Assembly: GCF_000176135.1 (NCBI RefSeq)
Contig: NZ_ACZN01000017.1
Span: 558,001 to 622,000, forward strand
Length of the DNA: 64,000 nt
Reading direction: 5' to 3'
Source of the DNA: Vibrio coralliilyticus ATCC BAA-450
GTDB lineage: Bacteria > Pseudomonadota > Gammaproteobacteria > Enterobacterales > Vibrionaceae
Under the pieces are notes generated by a model. That model did not search any database and was not told where the DNA came from. It worked only from the letters and a program-made list of their open reading frames with translations. Position 1 is the first letter of the stretch. Each line of letters begins with the position of its first letter. The position numbers and the translations under genes were made by a program. Below are positions 35,228 through 43,879 of this stretch, piece after piece.

Positions 35228-36511
35228 TTAGATGACATAAACAAAATTCTGACTTTCGAATTCTTCAAGCTCGAACAACCGATCTAGCATCTCCTGATTA
35301 AGCCTGCTCCCTCTCTTAATTAAGACTTTTCCGTTTGGCAGGGAGACATCACGTTTTATTTCAATCCCTGGTTTTAGATCGCCAATACTGACGCAATATT
35401 CAAATGTACTTGTATTATTTCTGCGCTTATCTTCTAGCATATGAAAATAAGTATTCAGAATGAGCGGATCATAATGACTCTTAGATTTTTCTTTCATTAA
35501 ACTTTCAGCAACCGCAGGCAAACGAAGCTTTGTTCTATCAACGTGATTGACCGTTAGATAATCGTAATCCTTCACCACTCTTATAATTCTCGACAATACA
35601 GGGATTTGCTCTCCTTTTAATCCTTCAGGAAACCCTGTTCCATCCATATTTTCATCCTGATATTGGATTCCCGCGAGAAGTGGTTGGAATGACGCATTAT
35701 GCAGAAGTAAGTCAGCGGCTTTATGACCTGAGCCACACGGGCCAATGTGATGAGCTGTGTACGCTGAAGATAACTGCTGTTTAGACTGACAAGAGACCAT
35801 GCCAATAAGATGGAGCAGAGCCGCTTGATAAGCTTGATCATTTGATACTTCAGATGACGTTATATGCCCTGCAAGCTCCTTGACGTGTTCAGCGATTCTC
35901 AGCAAATCTTGCTTTTCAACATGAACACTTTCAGAGATCACGTTCACCAACAAACTCAACGTATTATTCATCAGTTCTTTGTGCCTATGGCTTGCACTTT
36001 TGTACTTTAGATCGAGTTGTTTAATGTGTTTATTCTTCTCCTCTATCTGCCCTTGCAAGCTTTCATTATCTCGGAGAAGCTTAGCGTTGATGGCTTCCTG
36101 ATGTTTCGCATATTTTTCTATGCCTCCCGTCATTTCAAACTGGGACTTGAGCCGAAGCAGCGTTTTCTTTACCTCTTCGTTTTCCCATGGTTTAGGTAAT
36201 ACATAGCTAACATCCCCTTCGTTGATAAACGCTGTTAAATCATTCTTCTCCGCATTACTTGATAGTGCGACACGTATAGCCCCAGGTTGGACATACCTAG
36301 CCTCATAAAAGAATTTGGAACTACTCATGGACGGCATATTGGAATCCGCAACAACGATGGAGACTTCGTAGTCATTGAGATATGTCAGGGCCGAAATCGG
36401 GTCATTAAATGTCACAACACTGAAGTCTTTCCTTAGCAGTCGTGACAGTGCACGAGTGATTTGAACTTCACTATCAACGATAATGAGTTTTACTGCGGTG
36501 TCTCCATCCAT
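35228..36511 (-). CDS. Response regulator with degenerate HD-GYP-like output domain
   Basis: 427 aa. Receiver domain (1-120): Asp13 (VDSEVQ), phosphoacceptor Asp56 (VVADSNMP), Ser84 (ALSSN) and Lys107 (LPKPW) present, so phosphorylation is likely possible. After a coiled coil (135-175) comes an HD-GYP-like domain (about 180-360), but the HD pair is His234-Leu235 (ALLHLIG), and the HH-E of HHExxDGxGYP is Gln285-Asp286-Glu287 with GTGFP in place of GYP. Cyclic-di-GMP phosphodiesterase activity is therefore doubtful. A C-terminal tail (EYCVSIGDLKPGIEIKRD) resembles the domain found after many HD-GYP proteins. It begins 15 bases after the Amt-kinase gene, so it is its probable partner. Confidence 0.85.
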   Translation of the reverse strand: MDGDTAVKLIIVDSEVQITRALSRLLRKDFSVVTFNDPISALTYLNDYEVSIVVADSNMPSMSSSKFFYEARYVQPGAIRVALSSNAEKNDLTAFINEGDVSYVLPKPWENEEVKKTLLRLKSQFEMTGGIEKYAKHQEAINAKLLRDNESLQGQIEEKNKHIKQLDLKYKSASHRHKELMNNTLSLLVNVISESVHVEKQDLLRIAEHVKELAGHITSSEVSNDQAYQAALLHLIGMVSCQSKQQLSSAYTAHHIGPCGSGHKAADLLLHNASFQPLLAGIQYQDENMDGTGFPEGLKGEQIPVLSRIIRVVKDYDYLTVNHVDRTKLRLPAVAESLMKEKSKSHYDPLILNTYFHMLEDKRRNNTSTFEYCVSIGDLKPGIEIKRDVSLPNGKVLIKRGSRLNQEMLDRLFELEEFESQNFVYVI

Positions 36512-36526
36512 AAGAGCTCCCTGCCA

Positions 36527-38716
36527 CTAGTGATGGTTTGATATAGGTAAGCGCACAGTGAATTTGGTGCCTTTACCGACTTTACTCACTACATCGATTT
36601 TGCCCCCATGATTATTCACCACCCCATGGCAAATAGATAACCCTAGCCCTGTGTTGCTCATGTCCATGCGAGTGGTGAAAAAGGGATCAAAGATTTGAGG
36701 CAGATTTTCTTCAGCAATACCGATCCCACTATCCACAATATGAACGACTACGTATTTGTCACAAAGGCTCGTCATCACTTTGATTACACCGAGTTCACGG
36801 CCAATTGCCTGTAACGAATTCTGCAGTAAATTAACAAAGAGCTGTTCAAGTTGATGTGCACTACATGAAACTAAAGCATTTTCAGCATCGTAAGACTCAA
36901 TAATCCGACAGTTCGACTCAATACGATCTGAGAGGCTTTCAATTGATGATGACAAAATGACGTTAATATCTCTTAAATCGAATTGCTCATCACTGTAATC
37001 TGCAAACGTCTTGATATTAGAAAGTATGCTGTCAATTTTCAAAGCCCCTTCTGACGTTGCCTTGATAAGCTCATCGCTGTCTTCGAAGACAAAGTCGAGA
37101 TCTTCTTCTTCACAAATTCGATCAATTCGGCTCAACACTTCCTTCGCAACCACAGGATGTGCCGACGCAACCGCAGCAAAGGTTTTGTACTCTGTCACTA
37201 ATACCTTGAAAAAGCGATTGTAGTCTCTAAGCGTATTAATGTTGCTCAAGACATAGCTGATAGGTTCATTGATTTCTCTGAGAAGCCCAGAGCTTACCTG
37301 ACCGAGATTCGACAGCTTCTCATCTCTCTCTAGCCTAGCTTCCATATCCTTGATACGTTGGTTCGACTCAACAAGAGAATGATGCTTTTTTGTGACCTTA
37401 ACTAATGCTTCTTCGAAGCGTGACAACACCCGATTGTATTGACGGGCAATCATTCCAATCTCAGATGTCGGATCGTAATCGACTCGCTGTGTAAAATCAC
37501 CGCTCGCCTCCTGATGCTGAATGACAGCGACGAGATCATAGAGATCACTGCCCGCTTCATGAGAAGAGATATTAAGACCGATAACCTCTTCTTCCTGCTT
37601 CACTCGCAAAGAAATCACTTTGTTAAGCAGGTAGAAACTCAAATAGCTGATAGGAAAGACGAATGCACTGGTCGCGCTAATACCGAATATTTGAATCAGT
37701 AACTGGCTGGTTCTATCTTCTGCTATCAGTGCTCCAGAAAATGCGTCTTGAGGTGCGAATAAAGCGACAGCCAAGGTCCCCCAGATACCATTTGCCAAAT
37801 GAACAGGGATTGCTCCAACTGCATCATCAATTTTCTTTCGAATTAACAAATGGTTGGTCAAGGTATAAATCAGTGCAGCAACCATACCTATCACAACCGC
37901 ACTAGGTGCATTGACTAAGTTACAGTTCGCGGTAATTGCCACCAGTCCCGAAAGAATACCGTTGCAGAAATGAGGAACATGCACTCGCTTAATCAAGTGA
38001 AGCGAGACCAATGCGGACGTTAATCCGCCCATCGCTCCAGCGAGTATGGTATTGAGGATAATATTGAAAGTATTTGAACTGAATGCAAGCGAGCTGCCCG
38101 CGTTGAATCCCAACCATCCAATCCATAGGAATACGACACCTGCGACCGTCTGTACCAAACTGCTGTGATTAAAAGCCTGCCCGTCTTTGAAACGGTTCAA
38201 CCTTGGTCCAATCACAATCACTGCGGCTAACGCCGCCCAGCCGCCCACCGCATGCACCGCTGTCGAACCAGCAAAATCGACAAAGCCGTATTGCGATAAC
38301 CAACCTTGTTCCGCCCACACCCAGTGACCCACAACAGGGTAAATAAAGGCAGCAACCAGAACAGAAATCGCAATATAGCCCTTCAGGCTACCTCGCTCTG
38401 CGATAGCACCGGAAATAATCGTAACCGATGTGGCACAAAACACCATTTGATAAAAGAAAAATGCACCCTCATCAATAGCATCAAATTTCGGGATCATGAA
38501 CTGATTAGTGCCTGCCAGTCCTTGCCAAGATTCACCAAACATAATGCCGTAACCAACCAGCCAATACAGTCCCAGAACCACAGCTAAGTCGATTAAATTC
38601 TTAGCCGCTACATTGACCGTATTTTTTCGTCGTACAGTGCCAGCTTCAAGCAGCAAGAAGCCGACCTGCATCAGCAGGACCAGCAACGTACACAAAAATA
38701 CGAACAATGAATTCAT
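36527..38716 (-). CDS. Amt ammonium channel fused to a histidine kinase core lacking its H-box His
   Basis: 729 aa. Residues 1-375 are a complete Amt/Rh domain (11 helices), with VDFAGSTAVHAVGGW (Asp147, twin-His His155), Phe93 of the gate (QMVFCATS), GWLGFNAGSSLAF and the second twin His (IPVHLANG, His306); the C-terminal Amt motif IGLNISSHE is at 379. Then a HAMP-like linker (about 385-440), coiled coil, and kinase core. The expected His of the H-box is Arg480 (GLLREINEPIS), while the ATPase motifs are intact: Asn633, DSGIGI (662-667), FDPFF (676-680), GLGLS (690-694). Fused Amt kinases are described as ammonium sensors. Missing His raises doubt about autophosphorylation. Confidence 0.9.
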   Translation of the reverse strand: MNSLFVFLCTLLVLLMQVGFLLLEAGTVRRKNTVNVAAKNLIDLAVVLGLYWLVGYGIMFGESWQGLAGTNQFMIPKFDAIDEGAFFFYQMVFCATSVTIISGAIAERGSLKGYIAISVLVAAFIYPVVGHWVWAEQGWLSQYGFVDFAGSTAVHAVGGWAALAAVIVIGPRLNRFKDGQAFNHSSLVQTVAGVVFLWIGWLGFNAGSSLAFSSNTFNIILNTILAGAMGGLTSALVSLHLIKRVHVPHFCNGILSGLVAITANCNLVNAPSAVVIGMVAALIYTLTNHLLIRKKIDDAVGAIPVHLANGIWGTLAVALFAPQDAFSGALIAEDRTSQLLIQIFGISATSAFVFPISYLSFYLLNKVISLRVKQEEEVIGLNISSHEAGSDLYDLVAVIQHQEASGDFTQRVDYDPTSEIGMIARQYNRVLSRFEEALVKVTKKHHSLVESNQRIKDMEARLERDEKLSNLGQVSSGLLREINEPISYVLSNINTLRDYNRFFKVLVTEYKTFAAVASAHPVVAKEVLSRIDRICEEEDLDFVFEDSDELIKATSEGALKIDSILSNIKTFADYSDEQFDLRDINVILSSSIESLSDRIESNCRIIESYDAENALVSCSAHQLEQLFVNLLQNSLQAIGRELGVIKVMTSLCDKYVVVHIVDSGIGIAEENLPQIFDPFFTTRMDMSNTGLGLSICHGVVNNHGGKIDVVSKVGKGTKFTVRLPISNHH

Positions 38717-38913
38717 AACACCTATATGTTTTCAGCGCCTTATTAAGCAACTGAACTTACATCCATGTAATTGCATATGAGTATAAATATAGATCCAAAT
38801 TCAACAGATTGGTTTACGGCGAAGCAGCCTTCACACGAGTCGAAAAGCGCAAATGGTGACTTAAGTGTTCGTTACCTATACTCAACATGGGCCCCAGGCA
38901 CATGGAGGTTTGT

Positions 38914-39393
38914 ATGAGTATTGCAACACGATTAGACCAATATCTAAGCGAACACGATATCCCGTTCCAGACAGTCAGGCATAGCCACAGCCAAAGCTCA
39001 CTTCAGAGCGGTGTTGCTGCAGGTATACCTTTGGTGTGTCTGGCAAAGGGCATCGTTCTGGAAGATCACGATGGTCATCACATGATGGCTGTTTTACCCG
39101 CCAACAATAAGATCAGCTTGTCCCGGCTAAATGACGAGCTAAATGCCAATTTCCATCTTGTTAAAGAGCGACAGATTTATGAGATGTTCGACGATTGTGA
39201 GAATGGTGCCATACCACCTGTTGGTAGCGCCTACCATATATCGACCACTTATGATGAAGTGTTGACTCGCCAGAACTACGTCTACTTTGAAGCAGGCGAT
39301 CATGAAACCTTGATCAAACTCGATCAGGAATCTTTTCGCCAATTAATGGGCCAGAGCAAAATGATGAGATTCAGTAGCCAGATCTTCCATTAA
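38914..39393 (+). CDS. YbaK/ProX-type aminoacyl-tRNA deacylase
   Basis: 159 aa from ATG 38914, preceded by GGAGG (38904-38908). YbaK-like fold: VRHSHSQSSLQSGVAAGIPLVCLAKGIVLEDHDG (conserved Lys in LAKGIVL) and AVLPANNKISLSRLNDEL. Members hydrolyse mischarged tRNA (Cys-, Ala- or Thr-tRNA). The conserved catalytic Lys is present; amino acid specificity unknown. It is separate from any tRNA synthetase gene. Confidence 0.82.
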   Translation: MSIATRLDQYLSEHDIPFQTVRHSHSQSSLQSGVAAGIPLVCLAKGIVLEDHDGHHMMAVLPANNKISLSRLNDELNANFHLVKERQIYEMFDDCENGAIPPVGSAYHISTTYDEVLTRQNYVYFEAGDHETLIKLDQESFRQLMGQSKMMRFSSQIFH

Positions 39394-39431
39394 CTTGCTT
39401 TAAACCGAAATCCGGTGACGATTCATCATCA

Positions 39432-39461
39432 AAAGAAGTCCACCAATTGGTGGACTTCTTT
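39432..39461. terminator. Palindromic bidirectional terminator
   Basis: AAGAAGTCCACC (39433-39444) pairs perfectly with GGTGGACTTCTT (39449-39460), loop AATT. It lies between the convergent YbaK-like and aminopeptidase genes. Confidence 0.8.
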
Positions 39462-39467
39462 ACCTTA

Positions 39468-41012
39468 CTATTGCTTCTGATCCTGAGCGTTCTCAGGACT
39501 AAAGCTAGCCACAATATCTACTTCATCAAAGTTGCGGTAACCACGAATCATAATGTTGAACTCACCAGCTGGTTTGTTAAACACGCACTGTTCGTTGCTG
39601 CCATTCTGGAACGGACGACAGTCATATTCTGTTTTCGAAACCGGACCTTCATAGGTCACGTATAGATCCGCATCGCCACTGCGTGGGCCTGTAATGGAAA
39701 TCGTTACTTCGCCCGGCTCTGTAGTGCGGAAAACAAAAAACTGTTCATCGAAATAACCGGATGTCAGGTTCTCCACTGGTGTACCGTTTTCCAGCTCCTT
39801 CACTGGCGACTCTGCGTCATCCAAACTGGTTTCCACCAAGTATGCGATGGCTAACTTAGCAAATTTAGTCGCATGGCTTGCGGTTGGGTCGGAGTTCTCC
39901 AACGTGTCGTGCTCAGTGTGGATATGCGGGTTGTAATCATTGAACATGGTTTCAAATGGCATTGCTGACGGGTAACCAGCGTTATGCCAAGAAGCGTGGT
40001 CAGAACAGGCGTAGCCACAGCGGTCAAAATCATAAGTAATTTCACTCGCGTAGGTATCAATCAGCTCGCTGAGAAATTCCGTTAAATTCGCGTCTGTGTA
40101 ATCGTTGATGAAAGTAATGTCATGAGCCGAACCATTGTAGTTGGTCATATCCAGTTGCAGAGCAGAGACAACATCCGCCTGCTCGCCTTTCAGCGTTTGA
40201 GCGATGTCCTGAGAACCTCGCAAACCCACTTCTTCTGCAGCATAGCCATAGAACTTGATGGTGCGATCTGGCTGGATACCGCTAGCAATCATAAGACGCA
40301 ATGCTTCTGTCACGGTTGCAATACCCGAAGCGTCATCATCGGCTCCCGGTGATATTGTACCTTCGGTTGTCCATGACCCAACTGTTGAATCTAGGTGACC
40401 ACCCACCACAACGATCTCGTCTGGATGCTTGGCACCGACTAAAGTTACTTCAACCGATTTCTGTGGGTAATCACTGTGTGAGATTTGCTGAGCGGAGGCA
40501 TAAGGTACATCCTTAATCTCTTCTTGCCAGCGCTCTAGCAACCAGTCCGAAGCAGCGATACCCGTAGAAGTGGTATAAAAACGGTTAGTAAAGCTGGTTA
40601 GGTTTTCAATGGTAGTAACCATGTTGTTTGGCTCAACCTGCGCAATCAACGACTCGACCGTATCGTGGTGGCTAATCACCGGCTTCTCAAACGTACTCAT
40701 CGACAGTGGCATACCCGCCGCTTTCATTGCGCTTGCCTTGTCCTCATGCACCATGTAACCACCACAACGGTGTTTCGCTTCATGCATATGACTGGAGAGT
40801 GCCGCCAGCTGCTTCTCATTGATTTTGGCAACCACAGCATTTGGATTTGCTGCAAAGCCGCTAAATACCGCTGCACCATGCTGCGTTATCAAATGCTGAG
40901 CATCAGCATCCGTCGTAATCCATACTTCCCCATCTTTCAATACGTTGGCATCTGATGCTGCAAAAGCAGAAGCGCTCCCAAATAGAGCTAAAGCTAATAA
41001 TGTCTTTTTCAT
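39468..41012 (-). CDS. Secreted M28 leucine aminopeptidase with PPC domain
   Basis: 514 aa from the ATG that begins a clean signal peptide (MKKTLLALALFGSASAFAA). N-terminal propeptide (to about 120), then the M28 catalytic domain with two-zinc ligands: His206 (VVGGHLDS), Asp226 region (GADDDASG), Glu260-Glu261 (YAAEEVG), Asp288 (LQLDMTNYNG) and His365 (NPHIHTEHDT). Same layout as the Vibrio proteolyticus aminopeptidase. C-terminal PPC domain (about 405-505). Removes N-terminal amino acids from peptides outside the cell; the mature form is usually trimmed of propeptide and PPC. Followed by an M4 protease gene upstream on the same strand. Confidence 0.92.
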   Translation of the reverse strand: MKKTLLALALFGSASAFAASDANVLKDGEVWITTDADAQHLITQHGAAVFSGFAANPNAVVAKINEKQLAALSSHMHEAKHRCGGYMVHEDKASAMKAAGMPLSMSTFEKPVISHHDTVESLIAQVEPNNMVTTIENLTSFTNRFYTTSTGIAASDWLLERWQEEIKDVPYASAQQISHSDYPQKSVEVTLVGAKHPDEIVVVGGHLDSTVGSWTTEGTISPGADDDASGIATVTEALRLMIASGIQPDRTIKFYGYAAEEVGLRGSQDIAQTLKGEQADVVSALQLDMTNYNGSAHDITFINDYTDANLTEFLSELIDTYASEITYDFDRCGYACSDHASWHNAGYPSAMPFETMFNDYNPHIHTEHDTLENSDPTASHATKFAKLAIAYLVETSLDDAESPVKELENGTPVENLTSGYFDEQFFVFRTTEPGEVTISITGPRSGDADLYVTYEGPVSKTEYDCRPFQNGSNEQCVFNKPAGEFNIMIRGYRNFDEVDIVASFSPENAQDQKQ

Positions 41013-41056
41013 AGCAGAACTGAGTTCCTTGTAAATTCTGTAGACGTGATACAAAG

Positions 41057-41078
41057 CAGGGCTCCATTCGGAGCCCTG
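41057..41078 (-). terminator. Hairpin after the M4 protease gene
   Basis: CAGGGCTCC (41057-41065) pairs with GGAGCCCTG (41070-41078), loop ATTC. It follows the M4 stop on the minus strand, with only a weak T-rich tail (CTTTGT), so termination may be partial and the aminopeptidase could receive some read-through. Confidence 0.65.
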
Positions 41079-41094
41079 TCGTTTTTAGAATGGA

Positions 41095-43434
41095 TTAGTT
41101 GGCTTTGATGAAGCGGTAGCGCTTCGTTTCAGAACAAACGTCACCTGAGGTACATACTTGGTACTCAACATCAATCGTGCCGTTGTGACGGAACTTATCG
41201 ACGTAAGAAGTAAATTCAGTTGCACCCACCACTTTGCCGTTACGTTTCACAACAAAGTAGTCGTCTGTTAGGTATTCCCAAGCCAGCTTAACGCGTGCTT
41301 TACCGTTAGGCTGTTTGTTACCAAATTTCAGCTTAAGTGGGAATGCGTCTGTTGCCGTATCTTCAATTGTGATGGTCTTGTTGGTAGTCGTTGCAGCACC
41401 GGCATTATCCGTTACCGTCAGAGTCACAACGTAATCACCAGCTGCCGCGTAAGTGTGGCTAACCACTGCACCTGACTGAGAGTTACCGTCACCAAGGTTC
41501 CACTGGTAAGAAACAATGTCCCCATCGCTATCACTACTTGTACTGGTTAGGTCAACTTTCTTGCCTGTGACAACGTGATCGAATGAAGCGACTGGTGGAA
41601 CGTTAGTGCTACCAGAATCAAACGATGCTTTTAGGTTTGCATCAGCATACTCTGAGTAACCGAATACGTTGACGGTGTAACGACCAGCCGTTGGGTTTTC
41701 GATGACACAAACTTCATCAGTCACCGACTCACTCTTACAGATGTTTTCCTGCGAGCTTGGCGCATAGTCAAGGCCAACATAGATGTCTGGGTCACCGGTT
41801 GAAACACCAAGTTCTACTGTTAGCTTATCTTTACCTTCAGGCACTTCGATGTCGAAGTAGGTCTTCGAACCTGTACCGCCGGCAACAGTAACAGCTTGGC
41901 CATTTTCTAGACGCTGATACTCTGGTTCTGGCGGTAGCGGTGGCTCTGCACATGGCTCAACACCAACAACACCAAACGCTGCTACGACATCTTCTGAGTT
42001 GTAACCTAGGTCATCTGCTGCGTTTTTCACACCACAAGCACCTTGCCAGAAGTCACTGTCTTCTGCCCAGTAGATCTGGTTAGCCAGAACAAACAGTTCG
42101 AACGCCTTCTTAGTATCCCAACCCTGAGTGGTAGCGATGTGATAGAAAGCTTTATTGAATACACCCGAGCTGTAGTGAACATTCAGCCCATCGTAGTAAT
42201 CAGAAGCGTGGTTGATAGAAGAACCGTCACGTGAAGGATCGTCCATGTAGCGCAGTGCACCGTCTGCTTTGAAGATGTCACGACCGACCATCCAGTCGTT
42301 GGTCCCTTTCATGTAGTATTCAGCAGCTTCACCAGCGATATCTGAGAAGGCTTCATTCATACCACCAGATTGATTCGCGTAGATAAGACCTGAGTTTTGC
42401 TCAGTGAAACCATGGCTGACTTCGTGCGCAGACACATCCAGACTCACCAATGGGTAGAAGTAACTTTCACCGTCACCGAAGGTCATCGCCTGACCATCCC
42501 AGAAGGCATTTTCATAGCCGTTGCCGTAGTGAACACGCATCATCAGTTTGAATGTAAGCGGCGCTGTATCAAACCAATCTTTGTACATGTCGAATACAAC
42601 GTTACCGAAGTAATGCGCATCGTTCAGTGGAGAATAAGCACCGTTAATTTCTTTGTGCTCGTTGCGCGGACATTCGTAGGAATAAGGCGTGGTACCTGAA
42701 GTTGCACCGTTTAGATCCACAGTTACAACGTTATCGGATTCCATTACACATTCAGTGCCGTTTTCCGTCACATCAAGATAGTGGTAATCAGTACCGTATT
42801 CATATTGACCCGTTTTCTCGTTACCACCAGGACCAGTACCGATTTGGGCATGGGCAATACCTTCCCAGCGGTCGATGATTTCACCGCTGTGTGCATCCAG
42901 CATAGTAAACGGACGCGATGGGTGTGCTTTACCTTCAATCAGATAAGAGATTACGTAAATCAGACGAGTTTTATCACCGTCTTGATATACATAAAGATCG
43001 TCTTTTGCGTTCGCTAAAGATGGGCTCGCAGCAACACCAGCTTTAAGATCTTTGCTCGCTAACTCTAGTGCTTGTGCGCGGTTTAAAGAAGGTTTTACGA
43101 ACTTACGATCAACGCCGGCCATCTTAACGTATTTGCCCTGAACAGCTTTTAGGGCACCGCCTTTGGCACTTTGCGTTGCGTTTAGGTAGTGGCCCCACAC
43201 AGGCACTCCCCAGATGTTTTGCTGGACTTTAACTTTGTAGATGCCACGCTTTTTCAGATTCACTTCTTTTACCATTTTGAAGCTGGAAGCATTGTCGACA
43301 CCAAGCTGAGAATTCAGCCCAGAAAATGATGTAAAGTTGATTGGTTTGCTTAAATAAACTGACTCACCGGCATGTGCAGATAGTGACATCGCACTCGCCA
43401 CGGCTACTGCCAAAAAACGCTTGGCTATTTTCAT
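41095..43434 (-). CDS. Vibriolysin-type M4 metalloprotease with PPC and PKD domains
   Basis: 779 aa, longer than the usual 610 aa of vibriolysin because of an added C-terminal part. Signal peptide (1-22, ending HAG), FTP and PepSY propeptide, then the mature enzyme from about residue 196 (AQIGTGPGGNEKTG). Zinc ligands His337 and His341 in HEVSH, with catalytic Glu338; third ligand Glu361 (NEAFSD); Glu/His proton-donor segment around 424. PPC domain about 515-605, then PKD domain about 610-700 (ASFDHVVTGKKVDLTSTSSD; GDYVVTLTVTDNAG). An unassigned C-terminal domain of about 80 residues follows. Secreted by type II secretion in relatives; degrades proteins and can activate toxins. Confidence 0.93.
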   Translation of the reverse strand: MKIAKRFLAVAVASAMSLSAHAGESVYLSKPINFTSFSGLNSQLGVDNASSFKMVKEVNLKKRGIYKVKVQQNIWGVPVWGHYLNATQSAKGGALKAVQGKYVKMAGVDRKFVKPSLNRAQALELASKDLKAGVAASPSLANAKDDLYVYQDGDKTRLIYVISYLIEGKAHPSRPFTMLDAHSGEIIDRWEGIAHAQIGTGPGGNEKTGQYEYGTDYHYLDVTENGTECVMESDNVVTVDLNGATSGTTPYSYECPRNEHKEINGAYSPLNDAHYFGNVVFDMYKDWFDTAPLTFKLMMRVHYGNGYENAFWDGQAMTFGDGESYFYPLVSLDVSAHEVSHGFTEQNSGLIYANQSGGMNEAFSDIAGEAAEYYMKGTNDWMVGRDIFKADGALRYMDDPSRDGSSINHASDYYDGLNVHYSSGVFNKAFYHIATTQGWDTKKAFELFVLANQIYWAEDSDFWQGACGVKNAADDLGYNSEDVVAAFGVVGVEPCAEPPLPPEPEYQRLENGQAVTVAGGTGSKTYFDIEVPEGKDKLTVELGVSTGDPDIYVGLDYAPSSQENICKSESVTDEVCVIENPTAGRYTVNVFGYSEYADANLKASFDSGSTNVPPVASFDHVVTGKKVDLTSTSSDSDGDIVSYQWNLGDGNSQSGAVVSHTYAAAGDYVVTLTVTDNAGAATTTNKTITIEDTATDAFPLKLKFGNKQPNGKARVKLAWEYLTDDYFVVKRNGKVVGATEFTSYVDKFRHNGTIDVEYQVCTSGDVCSETKRYRFIKAN

Positions 43435-43879
43435 TATGATTCTCCTTATCGTGGCATTTTATAAATGCCGGGGAGAAACATATCATTAACAATTAGAATT
43501 AATACTCACTATTCTTAATAATTATTTAATAAACCAAACAAGCGCACAATATGATTAGTATTTATTTTATCAATCATAAAATAAATTAATTAAATTCAAC
43601 CTAAAAACAAATAGTGTTAAATATATAGATTATAACGTCACGATAAGAATAATAGTTATTTGTATAATACAAATAATTATTATAGATAGAACTATCTAAT
43701 TCCAATTCAATCAATAAAATCAGTTAATTATTGAATGCAGTAGGAGATTAAACGACAAACCATCATAAAGGGATAATTATTTGAATATTAATCTCATTAA
43801 AAATAAATGAGTAAAATAATATTTATAAGCACGTAAATAGCATACTGCATTCAAAATATAAACCACACAACAATGATGA
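43435..43879. other. AT-rich intergenic region upstream of the M4 protease
   Basis: About 445 bases, strongly A/T-rich (e.g. around 43500-43860), with no convincing gene. Carries the M4 promoter and upstream elements and the 3' end of the MFS gene. Resembles the AT-rich region before the subtilase; silencing by H-NS-type proteins is plausible. Confidence 0.5.
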
